In this document: piece after piece, positions 1 to 14,690 of the stretch | Position numbering within the stretch: position 1 is the first letter of the stretch | Layout: every line of letters starts with the position of its first letter | Assembly (NCBI RefSeq): GCF_005239225.2 | Contig: NC_133288.1 | Coordinates: 21,520,169 to 21,584,168 of the forward strand | Length of the DNA: 64,000 nucleotides | DNA from: Populus alba | Lineage: Eukaryota; Streptophyta; Magnoliopsida; Malpighiales; Salicaceae | Direction of reading: 5' to 3' | The notes under the pieces: generated by a model | What the model was told of the DNA's origin: nothing | Databases searched by the model: none | Seen by the model: the letters and a program-made list of their open reading frames with translations, nothing else | Program-made: the position numbers and the translations under genes

Positions 1-500
1 CATGCATAACTCTATATAAATGTACGACAAATATCTTTCTCGTAGCCTCTTTTAAAATATGATCCAAAATAATAGTAGAAAACAAAACTCCCAATCGAGT
101 TTTAAATAGAACCAGTTCAAGACCCCAATAATGATTTATCAGGTCAATGATATAGAATTAGTCTTGACTCGTTAAGTTATCTCGGTGCAGATAAGCTCTT
201 GATCTACCTGGTTCAACCATACCAAGCTGTCAAGGTTTCGAACCCCAGCCCTTTACATGAGGCCGGGACCTCTCTATTTTGGGCTCCCAATTTCAGCCGA
301 GAGCCCAAGGGGATTTCAGCAAAAGGCCCCAGCCCGCCTAGCACAAAACAGATTCCTCCTCTATCTCTCTCAAGTTCTCAACGCCATTTTCCATCTTGTT
401 TTCTTAACTGCATTTAAAGCCTATTTATAGGACAAACTACTTGCCCTTGATTGGCTGGTTAAGTACGTGTTTAGCCAGGGTATTTTAGGCATGAAAATAT
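1..500 (-). repeat. Possible LTR-type retroelement fragment, minus orientation
   Basis: Read on the minus strand, this stretch has a TATA-box-like sequence (CTATAAATAG, about 420-430). It is followed by a leader-like, moderately GC-rich segment running to about 210, unlike the AT-rich DNA around it. No coding domain and no matching second LTR are visible in the window. The layout of TATA box then untranslated-type sequence resembles a plant LTR, but it could equally be the promoter and leader of an unrecognised transcript that runs off the left edge. This is a low-confidence call. Confidence 0.25.
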
Positions 501-2077
501 ATCAAAATAAGTTTTGTTTAAAAGCACATTAAAATTATCATGAAGCATTTAAAAAAACATAAATTTAATACTTTTTTAATCTAAATCAACTTTTAAAAAG
601 CACCCACACAAAATATAAACAATCTGTAATTGAACATCCAGTTGCATTCAGCAAATTCATCAGGAAGCTTCCTCCCTCTTATTTTTTAATTAGTCCGTGA
701 GGTTCAACGCGACTAACTAATTAACACTCATAGTTTTAAAATCATTTAAAAGGGTGACCCCAAGTGAAATTTTGTCTCCCATTATTAGCTGATGCAAAAA
801 CCAGAAAATTTTTCTCTGACAAAATCGGATATCTACAAGCAAGAAAAGAACTTAATGAAATAACATGAACGGGAGAAAATAAATGATCCGGAAGCTCAGT
901 AAGTTACACCAGCTGCCATGTCTGCAACGATTATTGCGTTCTGACTTCTTTTCATGCAACACAGCATTACTCGTTTTCTTAGCATCTAGTAGGATGAGTT
1001 CCATTCAGCTAAACTGATAACAAAACAAAATTAAAATGAGTTTTTTTAAAAAATATATTAAAAAAAAAAAAAAAAAAAAAAACCAAAACCAAATTAAAAC
1101 CAGTTTAAACTAATCAATTTCAATGTGATTGTTTTAAAACAAAAACCAGTTTAAATTAATTTTGCTCAGTTTTTTCAAGTTTAGCTTAATTTTTTTCTAA
1201 TTTAACTCGAGTTTTTTCAGTTTGAAATCGATTTGATTTTTTTAATTTCAAGCTTATAGAACCAAACCAGTTGGTTTTTTAAAAATCTAATCAGTTTAAT
1301 TGATTTTTTTTTCAGTTCGGTTTTCAGTTATTTTTTTCCAATTTTCTCAATTTAATCAAATTTTTTGGTTTTTTTTTCTCACCCCTGGCATCCCGTCCTC
1401 ATTCGTAATAGCTTAACAATTTCGATTAGGAATTCAAACACAGGGACACCCTAACTGGACATTCACAATGATGCTGGTCAGTGAAGAAGAAATTTACTGG
1501 CTAATCAATGCTACAAAAGAGAGAGAGATTTGGCAATCAGCTGAGCTCAAGCCCACAACAAGCCATCACCAGAGGAGGCAAAAGTCATAAATGACTTTGC
1601 TCTGCAGTAACACACCTGCAAACTTTAGAAACTTTCTTTCTTTCTGAACGGACATTCTTTAATTAAGTTTAACCCACAATAAGGAGAATGGAAATAATCT
1701 CTCAACAAAGTATGCTTCTATTGCTAGAGAATTAAATGAGCAGTCTAGCACTATTTCTATTTCAGGATACACGCCATCCAAATCAAATTTTACAAGTTAC
1801 TTCAGCAAAAATTATGAAAACATGGAACATAGTAAAGGGTTCTTATTAACCAGCCTGATAAAATTGAACCTATGTAAGTCTTCCCCGATTGGATTTCACA
1901 ATCATGATGTTGAGGCACCTTAAGCACAGTATTTCCAAGACTCTCCCACCCTCCTGCCCAATTTTTTTCTTTTTCCATTTTTTTTTTTGGGTCTCCTTCC
2001 ATAAAGGTTTGATACTGACCTATATCTGTCAGGAGAAAAATGGTAAACTTTTAACCATACAAATATAGATGAGAAGG
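501..2077. other. Intergenic, with degenerate T/A-rich repeat
   Basis: No gene is seen. From about 1020 to 1380 there is a low-complexity tract made of a loosely repeated CAGTTT/AATTTTTT motif, with an A-run of about 20 bases at 1062-1081. The part next to 2077 is probably 3' untranslated sequence of the TFIIF beta gene that ends at 2078. Confidence 0.5.
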
Positions 2078-4640
2078 TTATTCAGCACCTGTATCCTCAA
2101 CAGTTTTCTTATATTCTGGCTTAAGTTCATAAGTTCCTTGGTTTGTTCCCCGCTTATTGTACACACACAGCTCATTCAGTATCTCTTTCAAGAATTGCTG
2201 CATTCAGAGAAAACACCACAGAAATTTCACACATGAATACCCCAGAGCAATATAATGGTATTAAAAAACAGAGCCAATTTGACGATCATCCTTCTAGAAA
2301 CCAAACATATAAGATAAGGGATTATCATATCTATATAAGCATTAGATAACAATGATGAAAACATAGGAGCTAACATCTATCATGGTCCACAGATCAACTA
2401 ATCAGGTACAACCATATAATTTATGAACCATGATTTAACACTTATTTTAGGAAGTCTACCAGCCAACAAGCATCGGCAAAGGAAATGGCATTAGCAAGCA
2501 TATATTCTGAAGAGCTGTTACCACATTATTTTATCAGTAACACCTCTGTTATATAATAGCAAGGAATAGAAAAGGCATACCGCAGGTTGATCTGTTTCTT
2601 GAACAAGCTGCTTTAAGGCCCAATTTGGTTGTCTTTCAAATAACTTGAACATGATATCTTCCAATTCCCCACGATCCCTCCTGGTTCTCTTAACGTCTGA
2701 TTGTTTAACTGGTTGTGTTCTCTTCTTATCCTACTCGTATAAAATTGACAATAAAGATTACAATTTTTTATTCTTAAGGGCAGAAGGAATGGATATTTGG
2801 GTAATAGCAGCACCACATTATTCTTGTCAGAAAAAGTGCTACCAGAGGAAAGCACTACTAGGAAAGTATACACATTATCTTTTCCCATTACTAAGGAGCA
2901 GTATTGTTCATAACTCCATCGTTTAAAGCCAAATAAAAGAGAACTAATTCTCGAACATCCTAATATCAACATGTCCAATGGGGAAAGAAAATATACCTTG
3001 GAGCTAGATGAAATCAAGCCAACCATTCCAGGCATGGGCCTCATGTGAACTCCACGGTCATTATTAATCACCTTTAAAAGCAACCAAGGAATCAAAACTT
3101 CTGTTATATCCAGGTGATTAAATAGCAAAGTAAACAACAATCTAATCCTCTACCTGTATCTGCCTAATCTTAACCATAGATTTCTTCGTCCTTTCACGGC
3201 ACAATTTATGATACTCCTCAATGTTCTGCTCATGGGGCTTCATGTCAAATTTATGTTCCACTTTCCCTTCCATGGCGACCTTCCCTATAAATAATTGAAA
3301 AGTTTTTGCAAATAGTAGAAATCCAAAACAAGTAACTAATATCAGTGTACAAAGAAAAGTAAATATCAGTGCAGAGTATACTATCATGGATTAGATCAAA
3401 AACATGTAGATTGCATCTGTTTGAAACATCCGAATTGCAAACTCATGAGTAATGAACAAGTGCCTTCAGGAGTATGATGCTCATATACAATAAACATGCA
3501 TACTCGTGAATCAGAGGTCCCTTATTTATATTTCCGCAAGTTGCAATGTTCAACATCAATCTTCACGTCAAGTATTGTACTTGAGTCAATAATAACAAAT
3601 GACAGGAGATAATTATTGAAATTGAGTTGAATCATAAAGGATTGAAAATACAAACATCCACAAAAACCAATAAAGGGCCAACGGAAACCTCAAGAATTGT
3701 TTGAATCATGACTCACCAATCAAAAGAATGACAAAATTTCTTCCACAAAAAAAAATTATGTGAAAAATCATCCAGTAGATACAAACTGGATCCTCACCTT
3801 GAGGTGTCTCGGAAAAGACGCACATAGGAACAAAGTCTTTAAACATGTTCAAAGAATAACTCTTCGGTACATCCCCAGCCTCGGTGCGAGCCATCTCCAT
3901 AGTGAACTGATTACCATTTGGAATCATGTAAGAGAGATGAAATTATGAATTACAAAGATAACATATCAACCAACCAGATAAAAAATATATGATGTTTTTA
4001 GTTAGATACTCTCTTTTAAAATCATTACAAGCTATTTCAGCCTCGAGAATCCACATATATACAATCATCTGATTTGAATTCCCAGATAAAAAGTACAGAT
4101 TGACTTTTGCAATCAATGCCTAACAATACAGATGACTACTGAGATAGAGCATCTTATAAATGCAAATTCAAGCGCACCAAGCATTCATCAGCTGATTGAA
4201 CTATTAAACGCTTCATGATAAACTATAGGTCATATAGTTTAAGTGCTACCTTAAAAAAAATCATTACACAAATTCCATTACAGCTTTAGTATCCTCAGAT
4301 TTATAATTTGCTCAACTCAACGGATATCAGTAAGAATAGTTCACTGACTAAAATAAACTAGGGTTAGAGAGTTAAACGATGAAACCCTAATTATTAAAAA
4401 AATCAAACATTGAGCGCAAATTGAGAAGACGAAGAGTACCTGAAGAGCAGAGGGGTCGTCAGATTGGAGAGGATCGAGGGAGAGAACGACTTTAGCGAGA
4501 GGGGCAGAATCTGAAGAAGAAGGGGAGGTATGATTTTTCCATGACTTCGCAACCACTACTGGACACTTCATCAACCAAACAGATTTATCTGCCTTTGATG
4601 TTTCTAAATTAGCGCTGCTACTGCTGTTATCTTCTTCCAT
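2078..4640 (-). CDS. General transcription factor IIF subunit beta (RAP30/TFIIF2 homologue)
   Basis: TFIIF beta is a nuclear RNA polymerase II initiation factor. With TFIIF alpha it binds the polymerase and helps place it in the preinitiation complex. Six exons join in phase: 4440-4640, 3798-3906, 3154-3284, 2997-3071, 2581-2730 and 2078-2197, giving 261 residues, close to the usual plant length. The N-terminal dimerisation part contains SVWLMKCPVVVAKSW (about residues 20-34) and FTMEMARTE after the first junction. The middle carries HKFDMKPHEQNIEEYHKLCRER. The C-terminal winged-helix part includes GELEDIMFKLFERQPNWALK and ends in TYELKPEYKKTVEDTGAE. The start at 4640 is the first in-frame ATG. 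The frame stays open upstream to about 4826 but has no ATG there. A separate 18-codon upstream ORF (4745-4801) would lie in the leader if transcription begins that far up. All introns are GT-AG. Confidence 0.93.
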
Positions 4641-4931
4641 CTCTCTGCCTGATTTTTTTTTGCTCGAATTTTGCTTCTCTTTCTCGTTCAGTTTTTTTGA
4701 GATTTTTACTGCTTTGCTTCCCAGTCTTGTCTCGTCTTCTATTCTCAAGCCTTCTCTATTGATGCTGTTGTTTTGATAGGTGAACCGAGGACCCTTTCCA
4801 TGAACCGGATTCAAATTAGGGTCCACGCTCGTTCACGAATGCATCTATATTATATCGTGATAGTTTTTATAATTTTAATATAAAAATATAAATTTAAAAA
4901 GATTATTTTTAATTATAATTGTTTTAGGATC
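4641..4931. other. 5' leader and promoter side of TFIIF beta
   Basis: Upstream of the TFIIF beta start codon, roughly 4641-4840 is of leader-like composition. The sequence turns AT-rich beyond about 4850. No clear TATA box was identified. Confidence 0.35.
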
Positions 4932-5726
4932 CGTTTGTTTAATGAAAGTAATTTTTTTTTGAAAAGTAAATTTCGAGAAAGTATTTTTTGATATTTAGTA
5001 GTGTAATGGAAAAATAAGTTGGAAAACATTTTCCAGTGTTTGGTTATTTCATAGAAAATAAGTTGAAAAATAACTTATTAATATTTTATTTTTCTCAAGT
5101 TTATTAAAATAATAATGAACAAATTTTGCAAATTAAAAAGTTGAATGAGAATGAAATTAAAAAATATATATAATTTCATAAATTATCTCAAATAAAATAA
5201 ATAATAATCAAAATAATAGAGATCAAATCTAAAAAATTTAAAAAAAAAATGAAAAATGAAGAAATTAAAATAATAATAAGCAATATTTCATAAATTATTA
5301 CAAATAAAATAAGTAACAATCAAGAGAATGAGGATCAAATTTGATAGATAAAAAATTTCAATAAAAATATGATAAAGAAAAAAGAAAATAACAATTATAA
5401 AAATAAATACCAAAGTTAATATAAAAATAAAATTTTAAGAGATGAAATTGAAAAATAAATATTCAAAACAAAATATATATAGCAATCAAAAAGTTTGAGA
5501 ATCAAATTTGATATAATCAGCAAATAATGACATTTTTAAATTTTTCACAACTTCCAAAAAGTGTTTTTCCCCAAATTTTTCAAGAAAACACTTTCCTGAA
5601 AACCAAGACAAATTTTTTTTTTATTGAAAAGTGTTTTTTCATTGACCAACTTTTCTACTGGCAAACAAACAAAAAAAAGTTTGAAAAGTGATTTCCCGAA
5701 AATCACTTTCTAGAAAACAAACACAG
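4932..5726. mobile_element. Non-autonomous terminal-inverted-repeat element, copy 1
   Basis: An AT-rich segment of about 0.8 kb with imperfect inverted ends. The left end reads GTTTGTTTAATGAAAGTAATTTT and the complement of the right end reads GTTTGTTTTCTAGAAAGTGATTTT. The interior has recurring phrases such as AAATTATTTCAAATAAAATAA and GATCAAATTTGATA. A second copy with the same internal order lies at about 25845-26515. There is no coding potential. An extra right-end-like piece follows at about 5727-5850, so the end may be duplicated or nested. The transposon superfamily is not assigned. Confidence 0.6.
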
Positions 5727-6988
5727 CTAAAGGGAAAACACTTTTTTGAAAACCAAATCAATTTTTTTTTTTACTGAAATTGACTGGAAAATGTTTTCTG
5801 TTAATCAACTTTCATAATAACAAACAAACACAGGAAAATTTGGAAAATGACATGGCCTTAATTAAAATATATATTTAATTAAAATTATTATTCAACAAAA
5901 AAACATGTCCAAAATATTTGGTTAAAATAATAATTAAAATTGTTGTTGGCAATAAAATAATGCAAAAATAAATATATTAAATTTTTACCTTGTAATTATA
6001 TTAATATGCATTTTATTATTAATATATTATAAAAATAACTATGCGAATTACAACACTAATTTTATTATTTCATTAAACTTATTGTAATGCCATCATAAAT
6101 ATAATTCATATAAAAAAGCCCTCTAGTTTTTATTAAGTTGTTAACATGAACCCATATTAATTAAAAAATTATCATGAATAAAATTAAAATGGAAATAAAT
6201 TATATAAATAATTAGTAAGAATTAAAATATATATATATTTTTTTAAATTATAGATACACAAACTTGAGTCTCCTGAAATTTTTAATTTATAAAGAAGGGT
6301 AAGGTTATTTTGAACTAGATAGCTAGTTAACAATAATAAAATACAATTCAATGAAAAACAGGAAGAAGAAAAAAACGTAATAAAAACATATGAAAGTAAC
6401 CTCTCAAAAATTAAATTCAAAACTCATTTATTAGTAGGGCCAAAAATAAAAATTATGATTCATTTTATAACCAAATAAAATAAAACCATGATTAAATAAA
6501 AAAGCGGACACAAACGCATAGCCAAACAGGCTCGCACAGCGTTTTTCGGCTTGTTCGACCGCCTTATAGAAGTTGAGACAAAATAACCAAACACCTAAAG
6601 CCCAAATACATTGGGCTTCAGCCCATCATCGAATCATTAGAAGAGAGGAGGCATTGGAACAAGGTTTCAACAAGTCCTTCAGGACAAGGCTAAATGAGGG
6701 AATTCCCAACGATTACCAACGTGAAAAAAACCCAAACTTGGATTTCTACCAAAGGCATGATCACTGCTCAGATTTTTTTAGTCATATTAACAAACACGTA
6801 GAATGCACAAAAATGAGAAGCGAACTCAGCTGATATAGCAAGTAATCATCCTTCCATTTCATCTAAAACGATTACATCTTTTAGTACTTGGAGTAAAAGG
6901 CACCAGACAAGGAAATAGACTTATGATACCTAGAAGATACAAACAGAGATAAGAATTGTTCATCTACCCAGATATATCTAACATGTCA
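5727..6988. other. AT-rich intergenic, 3' side of histone H3
   Basis: About 5727-5850 repeats the right end of the inverted-repeat element. From 5850 to 6540 the sequence is very AT-rich with no gene. From about 6540 it becomes more balanced, and the last 150 bases are likely 3' untranslated sequence of the histone H3 gene. Confidence 0.4.
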
Positions 6989-7444
<456 letters not shown>

Positions 7445-7658
7445 CTAGCTTTTGCTCTCGTTAAGAGAATGATGATAAACGATTGAGATTCAGGCCTAAT
7501 TTAAGGGGAGGTTTAGTTGGGGTAAGCGGGGATTTGAAATTTTCGTGCTTCGATGGAGGGATTTTGAAGTAGGGGAAAAGCGAGGAGAGTGAATAGGGGC
7601 CGTTGATTGGTGACTAATCGACGGGTAGGAAGGTTTGGATTATCGAGACGAGAATCGC

Positions 7659-7666
7659 GATCCGCG
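7659..7666 (-). promoter_or_regulatory. Plant histone octamer motif (CGCGGATC)
   Basis: Minus-strand CGCGGATC, an exact match to the octamer element known from plant histone gene promoters. It lies about 260 bases upstream of the histone H3 start codon on the coding strand. CCAAT-type sequences occur nearby (about 7604 and 7681). No convincing TATA box was picked out. Confidence 0.6.
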
Positions 7667-9526
7667 TGCATTGTGGATGGACCAATGGGAGGTGTTTCTA
7701 AGGCGGGAATTGAATTTTTGTGTTTTAAGAGGCGCGGCTAGTGGAAATTTTGGACCGTGGATTGACATGGACGGCCGATATTCAAAGTCCTTTCGAGTGT
7801 TCGATTATACATACATGTGGAATGACGGTAATTTGTTTTTTAGATTAAAAAAATAATTCTTGGTTAGTTAATCTAGTGTTAAATACTTTTTTTCAATGAT
7901 ATTTTTTAAAAAATTTGATAGTAAAAATATTTACATGTCATCAATACTAAATTTTTAAAAAATAATTAATCATGAATTACCTATAATTTGTATTGTATAC
8001 AGAAGAGTTTTTGGATATGATTAGTGGTTGAGTGTTCATGTTAAGGGAAAAAAGAAAGTGAAATTTAATAAACGTTTGCAAGAGATTAATCTAATCACCA
8101 TAATAAAGATTAAAGGCTAATTTTAATCTCTCTTTTTTTTGTGTGAAAGATGTTAACAAATTTAGTGTTTTCTAATTTTGATATGAATTGAATCTCTAAC
8201 CTCTTGGTTATTATTGAGATGCCTTCATCACCTAAATAGAAGTGCTTTGATTAATGGTCAATATCATACAAGATGATTTTTTAATCATTTTATTATATTA
8301 TTAATTCAATACTAAGTAAGATTTTTGAGAAAATTATTTGTATATGGGGTGTTTTACACTACTTCTTTTGCTTTCAAGCACATTATAGAAGTGTTTTTAA
8401 ATTTGAAAAATATTAAATTAATATTTTTTTTGTATTTTTTTAAGATTCTAAAGTGATGATGTAAAAAATAAAAATAAAATATTTTAATATATTTTTTAAA
8501 AAATGTTATTTCAAAAATCACCATACATAATAATCATAAACATCATATAGTTGTTATTTGACTCGCTATACATCATCGTCTTGTTTTAATTTTTAATTTT
8601 ATTTAAACCTCTCTTTGTGGGGGTATATTTTTAGTATGATGGTATTTTTTTAAAAAAATAATTTTGCTTGGAAATGCATTAAAATAGTATTTTTTTATTT
8701 TTTAAAAAAATTATTTTTGACATCAGCATATTAAAACAATAAAAAAATAAAAAATACTATTTTAAGCATAATTTCAAACAGACTTTATACGTGCATGATA
8801 ATGATTTTGGATTCTTTAAAAGAGTATCTCTAAATTTTTACCTTTTTGATATATCTTATTTATGAAAAAGGGTGAGTGAAAGTCCATTGGACATGCTAGA
8901 TGGGCTCGCTCATATGTTTTATAGTTGCTCTCGTGTTTCATGATATGAAGGTTTGGTCAAAGTATCAAGAACTTAAATCATCTATAGTGTCTAGACTTGC
9001 CTTTAGGTTTAAAACAAACCTGCCCATCCATGATTTGAAGCAAATCACCGGTTATTGTATTTTTTTATAATTTATTTATTTGTGAGATTTTGATATTAAC
9101 ACTTAAACACTTTCTTTGATTTTTCAATTATATTTAACATTAAATAAGTGAGATTTCAATGAGTTGAGATATCTAAACAAGCTCCATTCTTGCTCCTAAC
9201 CTTCATTTTTTCCATATATTTCTTAAGGGATACAAGCCTAGCAGGAGAGGATTTTGCAAAAAGGCTCCATCCGTAATTTTGATATTCAAACTAGAGATAC
9301 TTCTAATTTTAATAATTGTCTTGTCCACTTTGTATAATCAATCACTCGCTATAAAATTAATAATGTGAACACAACATGTGACATAAATAAATTTATTATC
9401 TAGAATCATGAACTTGCATTATTTGACGTGATTTTCAAAATTCTATCAATATTCCAATTAGTTAAGCAACTTTTCAATATATTTTTCAATGATCTTACCA
9501 TTGTGATCAAGAACTTTAAAAAAGTT
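7667..9526. other. AT-rich intergenic with MITE-like copies
   Basis: No gene is recognised. Two short AT-rich segments, about 8335-8530 and 8610-8785, look like members of the abundant small inverted-repeat family seen elsewhere in the window. The second carries the typical core TTTTTGACATCAGCA. A stretch at about 8860-9060 is less AT-rich but shows no open reading frame of note. Confidence 0.4.
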
Positions 9527-10934
9527 TCAATCATCGTCTACTACTGTGTGAGACGTGACATAAATATGATTGATGTTTTGGATGGGGAATCTAAGTCAAT
9601 CATCGTCTACTACCTCTTATAGGATGATAAATCTTACACATGTCATGCTCAATGAGAATAGCTAAATTTTTTTCTTGAAGCTGACTAATGCTTAAGAGAT
9701 TATTTCCTAACTCAAGTATAAAATAAACCTTTGTTATCACCTATGTTAATCCATTTATATGAAGCTTGACATGTCCTTTTCCCATAGCCATCATTCTTGA
9801 ATTATCTCCGAGCTTCACCGATTGTCTAAGCGTTTCATCAAGATAAAAAAACCACTCCTTGTTACCACACGTGTGGTTGTTGTAGCTTAAGTCGAGAAAC
9901 CATACATTCTCCCTCTTTGATTGATTTATCTCCACATACGCCATCAGAAGCATCTCTTTTTCCTCATCTAATTATGCATGGTTCACACCTTTCTCCCTAC
10001 TAGGACATTCATATTGAAAATATCCTAGTTTTTGGCAATTATAACACTGGACCAAGGTTTTGTTGAAAGAATTCCTAACCCTGCCTTGGCCTCTTCCTCT
10101 GAAATCTCCATGAGCTCTTCTTCTCCCTTAAACTCTGTGTTCATATCTTCCTCCATTCTTCTCTGAATTGGTGATGTTTAAAGCATGCTCTTCTTTCTTA
10201 TATCCTTGCATCCTCTGTTCATGACCTAACATGCTACTTTGAAGCTCATCTATAGTCATGATGGAGAGGTCATTGGACTCTTTTATTGAACAAACGACAT
10301 AATTGAACTTGAGAGTTATTGACTTTAAGATTTTTTCAATGATCACACTCTGCTCCATCATTTCTTCATGCGCCTTCATCTTATTAGCGACGGTCAATGT
10401 CCTGGCAATATACTCATCGACTTTTTCACCCTCCTTCATGCTAAGAATCTTAAACTCTCTCCTCAAAAAACCTGTAGTCGAGCATGTTTCACCTTGGTAA
10501 AGCCTTGATACTTTAGTTTTGTCGAATCCCGTATAGCCTTCGTAGTCTCCTTATTAAGTATGGGCTCCAAAATAGTCATATCTATGACTTGGAATATATA
10601 GTTCCTGACCTTCAAATCTTTTAATTTCTTGTCATCATTTCTCTTTCGTTGCGCTACTGTTGACTCTACCCCTTTCGCTACCATAGGAATCCCATTCTCA
10701 TCAATTCCAGTACTCTTTTGATCTAAGAAAGTTTTCCATAAGCATGGCCTAATGATCATAATGACCATCGAATCGTGGTATTGCTGGTTGAACAAAGCTG
10801 TTGTTGTTTTTTGTTGCCATGATTCACTGACTATTCTCATTGTTGCTAAGCTCTTATTCTTGCTACCTCCTTAAGAAACTGCAATTTCTTATAATCACTC
10901 AATCAAGCCTCTGTGATAAAGCTCTGGTATCAAA
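9527..10934 (-). pseudogene. Ty1/copia retrotransposon remnant: gag, zinc knuckle, protease, start of integrase region
   Basis: A broken polyprotein read on the minus strand from about 10840 down to about 9600. Gag starts MRIVSESWQQ and continues through a UBN2-type region. A frame change near 10465 joins KHARLQ to RREFKILSMKEGEKVDEY. A zinc knuckle follows at about 10000-10060 (CYNCQKLGYFQYEC) with the His of CCHC replaced by Tyr. The protease motif is altered from the expected DSG to DLS (WFLDLSYNNHTCGNKEW, about 9890). A stop lies before VITKVYFILELGNNLLSISQ, and the last recognisable piece is ILIEHDMCKIYH at about 9620-9680. Integrase core, reverse transcriptase and RNase H are missing, so it cannot be active. 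A flanking LTR lies at 10935-11189. An 18-base direct repeat (9527-9544 and 9596-9613) marks the broken left end. Confidence 0.85.
10920..10934 (-). other. Degenerate tRNA-type primer binding site of the copia remnant
   Basis: Directly inside the LTR, the minus strand reads TTTGATACCAGAGC. The usual plant copia primer site, complementary to initiator Met tRNA, is TGGTATCAGAGC. The mismatches fall in the GATACC/GGTATC part, while position next to the LTR and the CAGAGC tail are conserved. Confidence 0.55.
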
Positions 10935-11189
10935 TGTTGAATTTTAAAACAAAGTTATAGGTTTTGATTGTAAAAGATAAAATTATTGAATTGCAAAACA
11001 ATGGTTTTATACAAGCTATTACAAAAAAAAAAAATCAACAGAAAAACACACTCCACATAATGTGTAAGTGGATCGAAGACCAATTTAAACAACAACTAAT
11101 TACCCTACAAGCTAGGGCATTATTAACGGAATGAGTAACCAACTCATCAATAAACACGAATAATGCTTAGCAATTCTAATGCTTCAACA
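10935..11189 (-). repeat. LTR of the copia remnant (5' LTR in element orientation)
   Basis: A 255-base segment bounded by a perfect 7-base inverted terminal repeat, TGTTGAA at the left and TTCAACA at the right. It lies immediately next to the primer-site-like sequence and gag. The partner LTR is not present to the left, which agrees with truncation of the element in the protease/pre-integrase region. Ends were assigned from the TG...CA termini; no target duplication can be checked because the other end is missing. Confidence 0.65.
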
Positions 11190-11755
11190 TTCACTAGTAA
11201 CGGCAACACTAAAAAAGAACTGATAACTTGTAAAAGGTTGTTTGACAAACATATTTGTAGTTTGTAAATGTATTTAGGTGTGTTTTAAGAGTATATTTGT
11301 ATTAAAATGTATTAAATTAATTTATTTTTCAGTGTTTTTTTAATATTTTTAATGTGCTAATGTTAATAATAAAATAAAAATATAAAAAATAATATTTCAA
11401 GTAAGCAAATATTTATGAAAAACACCTTCCATCATAATATTAAACAAATGTTAAGGCCAAACAAAGATTTCATTTTTTTTAGTGTGTTTGAGGTTAAGGT
11501 ATTGTTGGATTTTTTTGATAAAATGATAAAAAATATAATAAAAAAACATATATCTCTAAGTTTTTAGTCAGCATAATTTATGCTTTAAAATTATTGTACT
11601 TAAAAAAATTAAAGCACACTTCTTTATATCTCAATTCCAAACATACATTGAGGTAATGTTTGACATTATAATAGTGATTGTTTTTTTAAAATATTTTTTT
11701 TTTATTTTTAAAAATTTATTTTTGTTATTAATACACTAAAATAATTAAAAAACAT

Positions 11756-11801
<46 letters not shown>

Positions 11802-12826
11802 CAAGTTTCCGCCGCAAAACACAAACTTTCCTTCTTCCCCTTTCTCTGCTAGAATCGTCACAGCTTACGTATGTTTCCTTGACGCTAGCAAATAATAATA
11901 AATATCTTTTAAAATTAGTAAATAAATATTAATAACGGTCACTATTGCGGGCCCAAGCACGAAAAAGACAAGCATCAAAGAAATACAAGCAACAGAATCA
12001 AAGGCCCAATCAGCCCGAAACCATGGAGTGCACGCTTATTTGGAAAACTGAATTAGCCGGAGCATTAATAATGATCACCTTCACTTCACAAAAGCCAAAA
12101 TGTCAATTTATTACGACGTAGTGGATTGTGATCTAGGCAAAGGAGGGCGTAGCTTCTATTTTTAAATATTTTAAAAAATATATTCAATTTAAAAAAATAT
12201 TTTCTAGTTTTTTTTATATAATTTTAAGGTGATAACAGTAAAAGTTAAAAATTATTTAATATATTATTAAATAAAAAATACTTTTAGAAAATACATTCCA
12301 CCACAAATTACAAATTCACACTTAGAAACTTGTGACATGAAGCATGATTTAATTGAATTTTAAATTAAAATAAATAAATTATTTACATAGTTAAACTTAA
12401 TTGATTAGATAATGTCAATTTATGGTTTGATAAATCCAGTCAAGTTAATTCTAAAAACTTCTTTTAAAAACAAAGAAATTATGTTAATAAAGTTATTCAT
12501 TCAAATTAATTCAATAATTTAGTGAGCAAAATATTTTTTTAAATTGATCAAAAGTTTTATTTTTTTTCAAGGGTGGTATTGTTTTATGTAAATTTTACCG
12601 TAATTATAAATTTAGAAATATTTAATTAACTATTATAAATCATGAACCAAAATAAAATTTTAATTTGAAATTTTATTTTAAATAAAAAATTACAGATATA
12701 AAGGAGGTGTTTAAGAATGTGACAGCTATTTTTTAAAACATTTTTATTAAAATATAAATTAAAATAATTTAAAATTACATATAAAAAATAATTTCCAACA
12801 ATTTTTAAAAAACTTTTCACTAAACG

Positions 12827-12828
<2 letters not shown>
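11190..12828. other. AT-rich intergenic with MITE-like copies and (AT)n
   Basis: No gene is found. Segments about 11230-11460 and 11645-11760 resemble the small inverted-repeat family (GTTTGACA-type ends). An (AT)n microsatellite covers about 11759-11797. A short, more GC-balanced part lies at 11940-12150 without an open reading frame. About 12705-12828 is another MITE-like piece running into the next microsatellite. Confidence 0.4.
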
Positions 12829-12887
<59 letters not shown>

Positions 12888-12888
12888 C
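12829..12888. repeat. (TA)n microsatellite followed by T-run
   Basis: About 44 bases of alternating TA are followed by a run of 17 T. The tract lies 155-215 bases upstream of the cysteine protease start codon and may form part of its core promoter, as no other TATA-like sequence is nearer. Confidence 0.8.
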
Positions 12889-12926
12889 TTCTGTTTCTTA
12901 ATCCATCAACTTGCTCACGAAACTAT

Positions 12927-12933
12927 ACGTGTC
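12927..12933 (+). promoter_or_regulatory. ABRE-like element (ACGTGTC) upstream of the cysteine protease
   Basis: ACGTGTC is followed at once by a second ACGT core, about 110 bases before the start codon. ACGTG-core elements mediate ABA and drought responses in plants, and RD19 of Arabidopsis was named for dehydration response. The link to regulation here is inference from motif and family only. Confidence 0.4.
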
Positions 12934-13043
12934 ACGTTCACAGTGGTAATCACCACACAATATTCTGGGAACACCCCCGCTTACAAATATCTCCTACCCT
13001 TCCAGTACCCACTGCACAGAAATTCCTGTCCCAAGTCCAAACC

Positions 13044-14690
<1,647 letters not shown>

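Noticed and set aside
225..250. tRNA or SINE B-box-like sequence (GGTTCGAAACC on the minus strand)
   Set aside because: No matching A box, cloverleaf or terminator could be found around it.
4641..4826. N-terminal extension of TFIIF beta
   Set aside because: The frame is open but contains no ATG before 4640, and the family starts at about the chosen Met.
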